A stretch of DNA of 64,000 nucleotides from contig JAOANR010000003.1 in the NCBI GenBank assembly GCA_030278955.1, positions 31,759,227 through 31,823,226 on the forward strand, given 5' to 3'. The notes below the pieces were generated by a model. It was given only the letters and a program-made list of their open reading frames with translations. It had not been told where the DNA came from and ran no database searches. The translations under genes were made by a program, and so were the position numbers. This DNA is from Hygrophila difformis (Eukaryota > Streptophyta > Magnoliopsida > Lamiales > Acanthaceae). Of the stretch, positions 1 to 11,242 are shown piece by piece. Position 1 is the stretch's first letter, and each line of letters begins with the position of its first letter.

Positions 1-2541
1 TTAATTCGGTTTGTCCAATTCGGTTTATACCGAATTGCTTGACAAACCGAATTAGATGATGTTTCACATCCTTGCAAGGACTAATTGGGTAAGGTAATAC
101 TCCATTCCTCATGCATTTTCAATTCGGTCTATATTGCACTTAACCCAGTAGACCGAATTGACCTCTTCCTTTTATTCTTAAAACTCCAAAAATATTTTAC
201 TTCCTGAGTTGTGTAAGTTGCATGGGTGTATTGGGATTAGGCCCACTACATCTAATTTTATTTATTACACATCTCAACCCATTAGTGTCCAAATTATTGT
301 GTGATTAATACTTACACAATACCCAAACATATTCTGTTAATTTCATCTTTTCTCTTTAATTGTGTGTATGAATGAGTAATAAGGAATACCACAGATCAAT
401 GTTGGCAAAAAGGTCCTTTCACCGGGATAACGATTAGCTCGTCTTCTGTGTATTAATTATCACTTGTTATTTTGCATGGTCTGATTAGTGATTGGTGGAA
501 GCTCCGGCAAAAAGGTCCCTTTACGGGGATAACAATTAGCCACTCAGCCAATTCCTAATTAGATACAATTTTCTTTTCTTTATCTTAATTTCAACCTGAA
601 TTTCAAGCTTTGGTAATATCAGGCAGTGTCGATCAACACTGTTATGATAATACTGTAGTAAGGAACATGTGGGTTTTTACTCTCTCATGGATAGTAGGAC
701 TCTTGATGATAGAGATCACTGTCGTTAAGGGTTCCTCACTGTCTAAAAATCATTTCATCTGGAATAATTGGGAACTGGATAACAGATGTTTGCATGTCCA
801 GATAACCCCAGTTATTTCTGGCACTCTTTTAGCCAAATTCTTCTTATCTCAAGGCTAACCCATCATTGTGTATCAAATTCTGTCTAACTCCACCATATAT
901 TTTGGGTATTTTATTTTAATTCTCATATACATTTATGCATGATATTATTATGTAGATATTGTGGTCATAATATTTTGGGATCCTTCCCTTAGACATAGAA
1001 GTCTTGATTTAAATCAGATGCTACATAATAAATTTCCAACAAAAATCACTTTATAAAATCCGGATCTGAGCAAGGGATAATTTCACAGTTATGACTAATT
1101 CATCTTCTACTGGGGGTTGATTTTGAGAACTTAGAAGCAGAGTCAGCGATTAGGTCTCACTAGACTGAAAGGATCTGTGTTTTAATTGAGAGTCTAGTAC
1201 CTGTGTAGGGAATGATTTTCAAATATCCATTGTTTTCTCAAAATTGCTATGTGTTGGAAATCTTCTATTAAGAATTGCACCAAATCAGTGTCTATTTGGA
1301 TTCAGATAAGGTGTGACTAATAATATAAGAGGAACAACATATAGGCCTTGGTTAATTTTTAAGGTAGGGTTGAGTATTCTTTCAACTACTATCTTCTTCT
1401 GCCAAAGCCTAGAATTGAGTCTTGAGTGAGTACATCTGGAGTAGATCTTCACGAGTCTGTTCCACTCAGTTTGTGTCTCATAAATAACCAGATGTTATAA
1501 GTCTTGTGGCTTACTGATATTTGGGAAGTTCTAAATCTGCATCTAGTCACCAAGACCAAGGGCTCTTTTATACTAACGGAATGAGATAACTTTTGAAGCT
1601 TCTGAGTGATAGGATTTTAAACGCTTTCTTTATTGCTTTCTTTACTGCTTTCTTTTAAATGCTTTTATAGAGGTCACTCGGAAGAATTAGAGGCTGGCCG
1701 CCGGTTGTAAGGTTTAAGAGTTGTGGATTAGTTCGGGGTTTAATTTAGACTTTGGGTATGACAAGGGGGATGATAGGAGTACTTAGCATGTCAATTAATG
1801 ATGTGTTAGGTGTTGCTTATCCACCATGGAGAAATAACATACCTCGGCAGGGGGAGTTATTAATCTATGATATCTTAGAAGTTGAGGTCTTAAGAGCATG
1901 TAAATTCTAACTGTGAGTACCTGTCTGTTAAAGGGAACATACTTAGAAAGCATGACAGTTAGCTAATTGACGAATTATCCCAACCAAAGATTTGTGTAAT
2001 TAAAATGGAAGTTTAATTGTGTTTCATCTGCATTTTGTCCAATCTTTATTATTTCCTTCCTGTCCCTTCTGTCACATTTTAAATCTGCTTTCGTAGCATA
2101 ACTTTATCCGCTTTCTTAACATAATTTTTATTGCTTTCTTAGAATAGATTTAATTGCTTTATAGATTAATTCTATTGTGCTTTGTAGAATAATTTCATTG
2201 CTTTCATAATTTAGTTTAAATTATGTCAAGTAGTTGTTAGAAACCAATGCAAAACCTGAAACGAGTAACCGAGTGGAAAATCTTAGTAAACAACGTGGGT
2301 CCTGCTTCTATCGCACATCCTCTAGTGAACGATCCGGTCTTACTATAAATTACTGCAATTTTTGACACTGTGCGCTTTCGGGCCACAATTTCCAACATGA
2401 CTATATAAAAACGTGACAACCTATACACATATCCTTAATCCCAACTCCATCTTCATAATTTGGTTTCATTAAATAAAATCAAAACCGGGATTATTATTCT
2501 TCAGAAAATACCCATATAGTGGGAAATTGTCAAAAGTTTCA
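1..2541 (+). mobile_element. 3' part of a large Athila/Tat-like LTR
   Basis: From about 385 to 2400 this stretch matches, base for base over long runs, 54620-56640 in the LTR of the element at the right end of the window. Its last 45 bases (ending GTCAAAAGTTTCA at 2541) match the LTR end just before the tRNA-Asp primer site at 57031. No primer site follows 2541, so this is a 3' LTR or a solo LTR. The sequence resumes at 2542 in the middle of a chromovirus LTR, so the element inserted there. Its left end lies outside the window. Short ORFs inside are not credible genes. The match is seen directly; the Athila/Tat label rests on the primer site of the related copy. Confidence 0.75.
3..160. repeat. 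Palindromic array, core AATTCGGTTT
   Basis: One complete unit (3-53) reads forward AATTCGGTTTGTC, forward CAATTCGGTTT, inverted ATACCGAATTG, inverted GACAAACCGAATT, giving two nested stems. A second, simpler unit pairs CAATTCGGTCT (120-130) with TAGACCGAATTG (149-160). It lies about 220 bases upstream of the LTR body shared with the right-hand element, where a different motif forms the equivalent array. The array may continue left of the window. Function unknown. Confidence 0.75.
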
Positions 2542-4981
2542 GAGGATAGAAACCCGAACCAGAGGATAAAAGGCCCGACGGATCGCACGGCCCGACCCGG
2601 CCGCAGCCAAGCCGGAGGCCACGTGGTGGCCGTGCGGTCTGGATGAATCCCGCGCCAAGACCGCGCCGCATCACAGTGTGCGATCAACTTTCGGTTTTCG
2701 ACTATTTCTTACCTTATTTTCGACCCCCGACTTTGGAACTCAATCCTGGTCGAGGGAAGGAGTATATGGATGGATTTTGAGTCTAAGAACTCATTATTCT
2801 CGTCCAAAGCAAACATTAGCAGCCCCACTCCTCTCCATTTTCTCCAAACTTCTTCCAAAACCCGAAACACCAAGATCTTGCTTTCCGATCACTTTCCGGC
2901 GACAAAACTCGACCAAGGAGGCGTGGAGAACAAGGATTTTAGTATTCCAGATTGTTGGTAAGTCGTTGATAGGTTTTCGTTCATCTTTTCAAACCCGAAA
3001 ATTCGATCTAACTCTAGATTTCTTCTTTCAATTCCGATTCCTGGCCAAAGGAGGAAGATCCGTGTTGAGGAGATCCGTTCGTGACGAACCATAGATCCCG
3101 GACGACCCCGAGACTGTTTAGGACTCATATCAAGTAAGATAATGCCTTACATATCAATATTGGTGGCTTAGAACCCTTCGAAACATTACTTTTAAATCAA
3201 ACACTAAAATCGGACATAAAAGATTCAATCTATACACGTTTTCTGAGATTGGCCGAAAAACCCTATTTCGAAAATCCGAAATGAAAAACTCTGAACTAGA
3301 GAATTGTTCCCAACATCGTTGTCTAGGTTGTGTCAAAATTTCATGCATTTTCATTAAGATTTGATACCCCAAACCGCGTTGAAGATTTTCTGTGATGCAT
3401 GAACATTTCGAAAATCATGACAGTTTACATGGTCGAACTTGATGAGCATTTTTCTATTGCTTGTGCTCAAAACTAATCTTTTCTGTAAACATAAAAGTTG
3501 TAGATTATTGTCTTAGGATCATGTCGGTAAAATTTCGTGCATTTTAATTAACGTTTGGATAGTCAAAACCCGATTTGAACATACTGTGTCTTTGAAGAAA
3601 AAGTTGACAGATTTCGAGTCCAAAATTGTTGAATTAATCTGACTTAATCCGTAATGATTTTGCATAAAGTGCCTCTAATAAAACTTGTTTACTTTTGTGT
3701 CTTTTAAGTGCCTATAAAATTTCATAAATTTTGGAGGTCGTTTGCTATGTCAAAAACTCTTTTGAAAATCAGTGCGCTGTGTTAGAAAAGTTGGCAGAGT
3801 TTATGACTTGCAAAGATTGTAAAATTTCACTTGCTTCCTCACCTAATTTCGAAAAACTCAAAACATAAAAGTTGTTCGTTAGCTTGTTTTTGAGCTACTG
3901 TAAAAAAATTTCAAGTCAATTGCCTTTGAAATGAATTTTTAAACTGAGATGGCGTAAACTGTGGCAATGGCTTGGTTAAAATGTTGAAAAACTCGACTTT
4001 TGAGATACACATGATTCGTGAGATATGTCTAAACAATGAAACATTTTTTTAAAATCCCGTTAATCTAGGCTGAGGTAGATCTCCACGTTAAGTAGGGGTG
4101 AGTGCTCTGCAGGGTGCCTCTCTATCTTGAAATTCGTGCCCGAGTGGACGAAATGTGATATATTGTGAAATTGTGCCAAAACGGCCATTGTGAAATTAGT
4201 CTACACTCTCGGGTGTATCCGAATGGCTTACTCGAGTCTACGGAGTGGTACTGTATATGGCGTGATAAGCGGGTTGCTTCGGCAATTTTCCGAAACTTGA
4301 TATATGAGAAACGAGATACTTGAGAAATTGGTTGTGGCGTCCTCTTCTTAGTTAACGGAAAAAATTTAAAAGACTTAAATTTTATTTATTTATTTATGTC
4401 GTTAATTTTGCATTTTTAATTATGTCTTTAAATTATGCCTATGCCTTAAATTATCATTTTTAAATTAAATTGATTATGAGAAATTATGGATTTTATTATT
4501 GTCTAAACATGCATGCTTAAAATGGGTATTTAAAATTTAATAATTAAAAACCCCTTTATTGCTATGCTAGGGATTGTCTTACTCAGTATTCCTTAATACT
4601 GATAAATGTTGTTTATGCTTTTCTATGACAGAGTATGAAGCATGAGCTTACATCCCGGGAGGGGGGGGGCGGTGTTATTTTGGACATTTCTTATTCACTG
4701 CATATGACTGCATACGGGCCTTTTAACCCGTGTTTTGGCCATGTCGGCCCTTTTATTTAGATTCTGCTGCATACACTTTATTTCCGCTGCACAAACTTAT
4801 TTACTATCGTACGTGGATGATTATTATTTTATATAAGTACTTCCGGACTTGGTTTTTTTAAAATTATTTTTGAAATACCAGTAGCCTTGCATCTCTCAAG
4901 TGAGCTCGAATGAAGTCGTGTCTTGCTTGGGAGGTGTGGCGGTGGCATCCCGGCCTGGGTGATCAAATCCGGGGTGTTACA
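2542..4981 (+). mobile_element. Chromovirus-family LTR, 5' truncated
   Basis: It ends in GGGGTGTTACA at 4981, the 3' terminus shared by all chromovirus LTRs of this window. It holds family landmarks in order: a GC-rich block (2575-2680), the ACTTGATG / AAAATTTCAT repeats, AGGGGTGAGTGCTCTGCAGGG near 4091, the AT-rich tract, and the conserved end with GGGAGGTGTGGCGGTG. The first few hundred bases are missing because the Athila-like LTR inserted at the GAGGATAGAAACCC segment, which is intact in the LTR at 50487. The right edge interrupts the RT gene of the minus-strand element next door. Confidence 0.85.
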
Positions 4982-6634
4982 CGCTCTTCAAGTCTATCTT
5001 TGTAAATATGCTCGCTCCTCCAAGCTCATCGAGCATATCGTCAAGTCGTGGTATTGGATGGCGGTACTTGATCGTGATTGCATTGACAGCCCCGCAGTCG
5101 ACGCACATCCTCCACGTTTCATTTTTTTCGGTACCAAGAGAACTGGCACTGCACAGGGAGATAGACTCTCCCGAACCCATCCCTTATCCAAGAGTTCTTG
5201 GACTTGTTTCTGGACTTCCTTAGTTTCGTCCGGGTTCAATCGGTAGGCAGGCCTATTTGGTATGGATGCCCCTAGTACGAAGTCGATCCGATGCTCTACA
5301 CCTCTCAAGGGTGGCAATCCTGCTGGCAACTCTTCTAGGAAAACATCCATGTTATCCTCCAGCATCCTGCGAAAATCATCAGGCACATTAAGTGTAGCAG
5401 TAGAGTTCTTAGGGGTTTCCTCAATAGGTTTGACAAATGCTCGAAAACAGTGACCTGGTATGGGTGCATCTTCAATGGCTGCTTCCAGCTCATGCTTTGT
5501 TAGTAGTAAGCACATATCAGAATCTGTCAAAAGTAAAGGAGATTGATTAGAATTGTCAGAATTAATTACAATCCCTTTACCCTTCTGCTTTCTCCTGTAT
5601 TCCTCTTCCTCCTTTCGGATGTTTTCCACCAAGTTGCGATGATCAATTTTAACAGTCTTTGGTGGTAGTGAATTCATCGTGATTCGACTTTGTCCATCTC
5701 GGAACGTGAGATCGTTTTCTGTGTCTCTATATATCACGCGCTTGTCATACATCCACGGTCTTCCCAATAGCACATGGCACGCGGTCATGGGAACTACGTC
5801 GCACAACATTTCTTCTGAATAAGGCCCAATAGTGATTGGTACCCGTGCTTGCTTCGCGACTTTAGTAGCCCCATGCTCGTTCATCCAATGTAGATTGTAT
5901 GGCTTCACGTGGTCTTGCATCGGTATTCCTAACCTGCGCACAGTGTAAAGGCTAACATCATTAACACACCTCCCATTGTCTACAATTAATGAGGCAACAT
6001 TGCCTTTAAGTTTACAATGGTAGTGAAATAGATTCTCCCTCTGTTCCGGAGCATTTCCCTTTGGCTCGGCTGTGAGTGCTCTCATTGCGATGAAGTTGGT
6101 CACACACTCTTCTTCATCCTCCTCCAAGACTACTCGGCTCAAATCGCCCTCGTCTGGATATTGTTCATTATCATCAGCTTCTTGTTCATCTTCTTCATAT
6201 TCTTCTTCAGAATCAACCTCCTTCCATATCCCAGATTCGATCATAACCATTCGCCTCTCTCTCTTTGGGCAATCCCGGGAATAATGGCCCTTTTGACCAC
6301 ACTTGAAACAGGTGACATCCTTGACGTCCCGCTTGGGATTATCTCGGTCGTCCTTCCTGTACTTGTATGGATCTTTGAAGTCCTTGCCCATCTCGAAGGT
6401 TTTAGGCTTGTTGGGCCTGTCATCCTTGGGTGCATTGGGCTTCCCATATTGATCAGTAGGCTTAGGAGGTTGTTCAGTGGACCTGGTTGTCCAGTACTTG
6501 GTAGTGTTGGAGATGGTGGTGGACTTGACTGGTCTATCTCTCAATTGTCGATCAATTTCTATGGCTAGCTGAACCAAATGTTCTAGCCCAGTGCATTCCC
6601 TCAATTTGATCTCTGCCAGAACTTCTCTTTTTAA
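4982..6634 (-). pseudogene. pol: E0 zinc knuckle, aspartic protease and RT start (broken)
   Basis: The main frame gives about 536 residues. Around residue 99 is a CCHC zinc knuckle (C-x2-C-x4-H-x4-C), followed by an acidic linker. The protease region around residues 195-290 has the fold features of plant gypsy proteases (CHVLLGRPW), but the catalytic triplet reads Asp-Asn-Gly at about 209-211 instead of Asp-Ser/Thr/Gly-Gly. The RT linker and VPKK motif follow, then a one-base frameshift in a run of seven A (about 5125-5131) shifts the rest of RT (CVDCGAVNAIT, RHPIPRLDDML) into the frame covering 4977-5180. RT ends at the LTR insertion. Domain calls are secure; expression is very unlikely. Confidence 0.85.
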
Positions 6635-6637
6635 TCC

Positions 6638-7620
6638 TCACTTGAACCTCGCCATTAGTAGCGGTTCATCTTCATTAATCTGCGCTCTCATCATGAGGCG
6701 TTCCAGATCTTTGTAGTATTCATCTGCAATCCTGTTGCCCTGCACACAAAAATTAACTTTCATATACAGTTCATCAAAATAACTGCTAGGAACAAACCTC
6801 TTTTCCATAGCATGAATTAATTGAGTCCATGTAGAAATAGCTGGTAGTCCCAAACACTGACTGTCGCGCTGGAGCTTCTGCCACCAGTGTAAAGCATAGT
6901 CCTTAAATTCACACACAACGAGTTGGATCTTTGTGAATTCATTATATTGTTGACAGTCATAGATTAATTCGATGGACTGCCTCCAATCGATGAATTCTTC
7001 CAGATCACTTGTTCCCTTGAACGCTGGTATGGTGAACTTGACCCCTCGTAGATCAGCTTCCATTCTATTTAGCTCTACATGTGCCCGAGGCGTATCTTCT
7101 TCCCCGGAATCATCTTCAGGATGATCCATGGGAGGTGGATTCAAGTTCAACCTCTGCCTGGTAGGTGGATGTAAGGGCTGTCTCGGGACTGCTGCTGGAG
7201 CAGCAGGTGTCGGAGGCGGTGGTGGATGTTGGAATTGAACATTTGTCGGGGCACGAGGCCGAGGTGGTGGTGGAGGCGGTGCCCGTGGACCTCGTGGACC
7301 TTGTTGCCTTTTGTATATCCCAAAATGTAATTCCTGCTCCTCGATGGCTGTTTCAGCCTCGTCCAATACGGATTGGTGGATCCCTCTAGTGCATCCAGGA
7401 GTCAAGTTTAGGACTTGTTCTTGTATGGCGATTCGATTGAGACATCATTCATGGTGTGGACAAGCGTATTGACACGCTCGTTCATGGCATCTATGCTCGT
7501 AACATTAGCATCTACGGTTTGGCGCATTGACTCAAGAGCGGCTTGCTTGGCAGTGGTTGCGTCCAGATTCCTTAGGGCTTCCATGATGTCTCGCAGTGTA
7601 GGTTCGGTGTTTCCTGCCAT
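6638..7620 (-). pseudogene. gag: E0 Gag (broken)
   Basis: The start codon at 7620 opens MAGNTEPTLRDIMEAL, a typical gypsy Gag beginning. A frameshift near 7410 moves the protein to another frame, which continues with a proline-rich stretch (about 7180-7300) and the retrotransposon Gag domain: WRQSIELIYDC, then LHWWQKLQ, then KRFVPSSYFDELYMK. An in-frame TGA at 6635-6637 separates it from the zinc-knuckle/protease frame, which continues in the same register. Gag would form the particle that packages element RNA. The copy carries at least one frameshift and one nonsense change. Confidence 0.85.
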
Positions 7621-9278
7621 AATGATCAGAAAAAGAAAATGAAACTAGTATATGTATAAACTGTTAGTAGAAATCAACTGAAATTGGTAGAGTGACCTCA
7701 CAACCGCATCCTCACTGAAGGTCCTGAATTTCCACCAGTTGGTTCGATTCCCCATTAGAGTCGTGCTCAACTGTTTCGGACAACCAACAAGGTAAGGTGA
7801 AAAAAATAGAGTAATAGACGCACAGTGCACGAAACAGAATGCAGAGTTCGACTCAATCAAGTAAAGCACAGAGTAGTGTGTGAAGTGATCAATCTGAATT
7901 AATCAATCAGTTTAATGCGTTAATCAGCTATGCAACAGATACCTCAATCCTCACCATTTAAAAGTGTAAAATATAAACCTCACAAATATAAACGCTCGGA
8001 AATAAATATCTGCCTTACTCACACAACCCCAAAATAACTATCACCAAACTGTTGGAAAACAACTCGGTAATAATTACTGTTGAGAAACTCCACTATCTGC
8101 AATTGCAGACGGAGCTTCAACTCTGTGATTTGTGAACTAAATCAGTGGAACAGTGCAAGCACTTATTCCTCGAGGAATTCCAATGTCAAGTGCGAACACT
8201 GACGGAACTTCAACCCGATAGATTGTTCGTGATTTATTTCAGTGAAATCGTACAGTGTTAGGCAAGAAAGGCACCCACAATGAAAGATATGCAATCCCGA
8301 AAGGCTTGGAAAATTTTGAATTTTGGCACTGGGATGCGGTTCACCCAGGTGATGCGGTTTAAGGATGCGATGCGGTTTACTGGGAAGACCGCATGTGGAA
8401 GACCGCACCAATACTGGACACTTGGAAAAATTTTCGGAATTTATGCTGGGATGTGGTCTATATGAGGGATGCGGTTTAATGGAGACTACATGTAATTGAC
8501 CGCATGAAGTTTGAACACTTAGAAAATATTCTGGAGTTTTGAACCGGGGATGCAGGATGCGGTGATGCGGTTTAATTGCGAAAAGACCGCATTGATTTCA
8601 AACACTTAGAAACTTTTTGAGATTTTGTGAACTTGGGTGAGGGGATGCAGTTTAAAGGATTCGATGCGGTTGACAAGTAGACCATGAGACCAATAGACCG
8701 CATGGATAAGTCCCTTTCAATAAGATAGTGACTCACTCAAGTGCTCCCAACAGAATTGGCAGGAATAATTAATTCCCACTACACTTTTGTACTACCCAAG
8801 ACAAACTTACTCCCCAAGAAAACAAAATAACACTCCCCAATAAACCCTACTAGATTAAAATCACCAATACCCAAGAACAATATGAATACTCTCAAGAAAC
8901 TCAAGAACATTCAAAAATTCAAAATCCCAACTCTCAAATAAACACTCCAAATAGAGGATAAACAAGCATATAATACCGATTAATGCTTAAAATAGAAATA
9001 TCAATCCAAATAAACCACAATAACACCAGATTAAGAGACTCACAAAGCAATATATACCAAAATATACAAGTTTTGACAAGAACACTCTAGAATACTAAAA
9101 TGTTCATGTCTTGCTCAATACTTCACAATGAACTCGAATACGGAATCAGATTTCAGAAATATCAAGATCTAAAGCACGAAAAAAATCGATGGAAAAGTAA
9201 ACAGGATAATGGGTATTCAAGAACAAACACTATTTTTGGATTTTTGATATAAAAGAAGGGTAAACTAGGCCTAATCTA
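7621..9278 (-). other. E0 untranslated leader
   Basis: This is non-coding sequence between the primer site and gag. Apart from the palindromic array at 8333-8703, it is A-rich on the plus strand (8740-9260) and holds no credible gene; short ORFs here are chance or array-derived. The leader is long for a gypsy element. Confidence 0.6.
8333..8703. repeat. Palindromic array, core GATGCGGTTT / AAACCGCATC
   Basis: About four units begin near 8333, 8452, 8550 and 8643. Each has two forward copies (GATGCGGTTT, some degenerate) followed by one or two inverted copies (AGACCGCAT). The spacers between units are themselves related (AACACTTAGAAAA, then TTTTGAAC), so this is a tandem repeat of about 100-119 bp whose other half is palindromic. 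It lies in the E0 leader, and the same core recurs in the E0 LTR. Confidence 0.8.
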
Positions 9279-9290
9279 GCTCTGATACCA
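9279..9290 (-). other. E0 primer-binding site (tRNA-iMet)
   Basis: Read on the minus strand this is TGGTATCAGAGC, the standard plant gypsy primer site complementary to the 3' end of initiator methionine tRNA. It fixes the element's orientation and places the LTR to its right. Confidence 0.8.
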
Positions 9291-9613
9291 AAAGAACTAC
9301 TGCCATGGATCGACTAAGCACTAGTTTAGAAAGAAGAGATGAAGAACACAATAAAATAAAATGGATAAGGAGGCTACCATGTTGAAGAACCCAATCCGAG
9401 AATCGGTTGTGTTCGACAACACCCACGACTCCCCCAATCACTAATCCGAGTGGTGAACGTTACGATCAAGCACACCTCTTGCTTGAAAGGAATGATCCAA
9501 TGATGGATGATTCAATATTGACCTTCGAAAGCTCTTGGATTCACACACCAAAGAGAAACACGCAATAAGTTGTACATTCATTCAAAGGTGAGAACCAAAG
9601 TGTTAGGGAGGCC

Positions 9614-9621
9614 ATATATAT
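9614..9621 (-). promoter_or_regulatory. TATA box of the E0 LTR
   Basis: TATATATA on the minus strand, with the GATGCGGT array about 90-480 bases upstream and the primer site about 320 bases downstream, as expected for a U3-R-U5 layout. Confidence 0.5.
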
Positions 9622-9711
9622 AGATATCCCAAGTTATAAAAGAATTCAACAACCCTAGCTCGATAATCAACAAAGCAACAAAATAATAAAACCCTTAAAA
9701 TATCCCGCAGG

Positions 9712-10100
9712 GATGCGGTCTAAAGGCATCGATGCGGTTTACAAGGCAAAAAGACCGCATCGGATGCAAAACAAAAATACAACAGAAAATAAGGCAATAC
9801 GGTCTCTGGGATGCGATGCGGTCTAATCGATGCGGTTTAAACCACATGAGGTAGACCGCATGTAGTGGAAATCGCATGAAGGCTGCCAACTGGGGTGGTG
9901 CGGTCTGAGGCGTGCGATGCGGTCTAGTCGATGCGGTCTATTATAGACCGCATGTGGGAGACCGCATGCAACGGATCCGAGGGTTGGAGGACATTCTGAG
10001 GCGATGCGATCTTGGTTGGCTGGATGCGGTCTAGACCGCATCAGTTCTTGCGGAGACCGCATCAAGGCTAAAAACTCGGAATTTTGAGAATGCGGTCTTG
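9712..10100. repeat. Palindromic array, core GATGCGGTCTA, in the E0 LTR
   Basis: Repeated forward GATGCGGTCTA and inverted TAGACCGCAT copies. The clearest unit is about 9917-9970 (two forward copies, then two inverted copies ending in GACCGCAT), and another is at about 10021-10065. Several forward copies are doubled as GATGCGATGCGG. The core is the same as in the E0 leader, so the two arrays belong to one element. The array lies upstream of the LTR TATA box in the direction of transcription. Confidence 0.8.
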
Positions 10101-10144
10101 GTTCCTCGATGGGGTGATCGTCCTCTTCTTCTAAGCTCAAAATG

Positions 10145-10300
10145 GTCCTGGCCCCTTCCTGAAGGTGTTGGCCCGAATTCTACTCCCACGCCTCTGCTTC
10201 CTCAGACAGTATTTGGGATACTGTGTTGATGAATCTTTTAGCACGTTGCCTGGAACATGGGCCTTCTGGTATGATCAATGTTGTTGTTTTGGCTCCCATG
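10145..10300 (-). pseudogene. Fragment resembling a gypsy pol C-terminal tail
   Basis: The minus strand encodes a short peptide with a SRQRAKRF motif followed by an acidic helix-like stretch. It resembles the (T/S)R(S/A)RAKR tail found near the end of some plant gypsy polyproteins. Its place just outside the E0 LTR would fit the 3' end of a second E0-type body sharing that LTR, or simply an LTR-adjacent remnant. The motif is seen; the assignment is an inference. Confidence 0.35.
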
Positions 10301-10329
10301 CTAGAGCATTCACCTCCTATTTAATGTGA

Positions 10330-11242
10330 AGATCTAGAATAACAGGTTTTTGAAAATGTTTTGGCTCAATCTAGAATAACAGGTTTTTGAAAATGTTTTT
10401 ATCGTTTAGACATAGTTTGTAAATCGTGCGTTTCAAAAATTAAGTTTTTCAACATACAAAAATAAAGTTTTCGCCACTGTTTATTCCTTTTCAGTTTAAA
10501 AATTTGATATAAAGGCGATCGACTTGAAACTCACACAGTGTCTCAAAAACATGCTAACGAACAATTTTCGTGTTTTAAGTTTTTTGAGATTGGGTGAGGA
10601 AGCAAGTCAAAGTTTGCAATCTTTTCAAAAAGTGAAATATGTCTACATTTCAGAAACAACGAACTAATTTTCAAACAGGTTTTCGACCTAGCAAACGAAT
10701 TAAAAAATTTATGAAATTTTACAGTCACATTTTATTAGAGGCATTTCATCCAAAATCATCTCGGATTAAATCAGATTTGCACATCAAGTTCGGATAGAAA
10801 ATCTGTCAGAATTTTGTTCAAAAACGCAGACTGTTCAGATCGATTTTGAAGACTTAAATGTTAACGAAAATTCACGAAATCTTAACCACACATTCTTGAG
10901 ACAATTATCTACAACTTTCATTTTTACATCAAAGATTAGTTTTGAAAGAATCCATAAGAAAAATGCCAAAGAAATCGAATACTCAAATCTGTCAACTTTT
11001 CAGTTTCGTTCAAAAATCTCAGAAAATAACAGACGCGTTTTCGGGTATCAAAACTTGATGAAAATGCGTGAAACTTTGACACAACCTAGATTAAGATGTT
11101 AGAAACAAATCTTCAGTTCGGAGTTTCTCGTTTCGGATTCTCGAAATAGGAGTTTTAGTTAGATTTCAGAAAATGCACAAAGGTGAATCTTTTAAGTCCG
11201 ATTTTTATGTTTTGATTAAATCTAATGATACGAACGATCCTA
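10330..11242 (-). mobile_element. Older chromovirus LTR, left half
   Basis: This matches the inner part of the chromovirus LTRs (compare 12340-13240 and 18290-19190) on the minus strand, starting with a 34-base tandem duplication around ATCTAGAATAACAGG. It is cut by element E1 at the TCCTA target site and resumes at 20236. The part nearer the LTR 3' end is missing at about 10330. Confidence 0.8.

Larger units (their letters stand above)
9291..10130 (-). mobile_element. Probable E0 LTR
   Basis: This follows the primer site on the side where a minus-strand element must have its LTR. It contains a TATA box (9614-9621, minus strand) with a plausible transcript start leftward, and the second GATGCGGT array in the presumed U3. 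I could not fix either edge: the LTR end may be near TGCCATGG at about 9301, and the outer edge lies somewhere between about 10130 and 10145. Confidence 0.5.
4982..10320 (-). mobile_element. Minus-strand Ty3/gypsy element E0, truncated
   Basis: Reading leftward: a candidate LTR (about 9291-10130), a tRNA-iMet primer site (9279-9290), a 1.65-kb leader, gag (7620-6638), zinc knuckle and protease, and the start of RT. RT stops at 4982, where a chromovirus LTR is inserted after the Lys-Ile-Asp-Leu-Lys-Ser of motif A; the rest of pol and the 3' LTR are not in the window. The protease-RT style (VPKK before an RT with RHPIPRLDDMLDEL) is that of plant Ty3/gypsy elements. The reading frame is broken several times, so the copy is dead. 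Confidence 0.8.

Noticed and set aside
610..858. 82-aa ORF in the Athila-like LTR
   Set aside because: It lies in LTR sequence; the second LTR copy around 54850-55080 does not keep the frame.
2678..3128. ORFs of 63-138 aa in the LTR at 2542-4981
   Set aside because: Non-conserved frames in the GC-rich U3 part of a repeated LTR; similar shadows occur in every copy.
4658..4670. G-rich run as a functional polypurine tract
   Set aside because: It lies inside an LTR, not before an LTR start, and is absent from the other LTR copies.
8333..8703. CRISPR-like look of regularly spaced short repeats
   Set aside because: Repeats are inverted within each unit, spacers are related to each other, and the DNA is plant nuclear; the same holds for the TTGTCGCGG arrays.
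9695..10140. Minus-strand ORFs rich in RPH and RID words
   Set aside because: Translation of the GATGCGGTCTA array in the E0 LTR.
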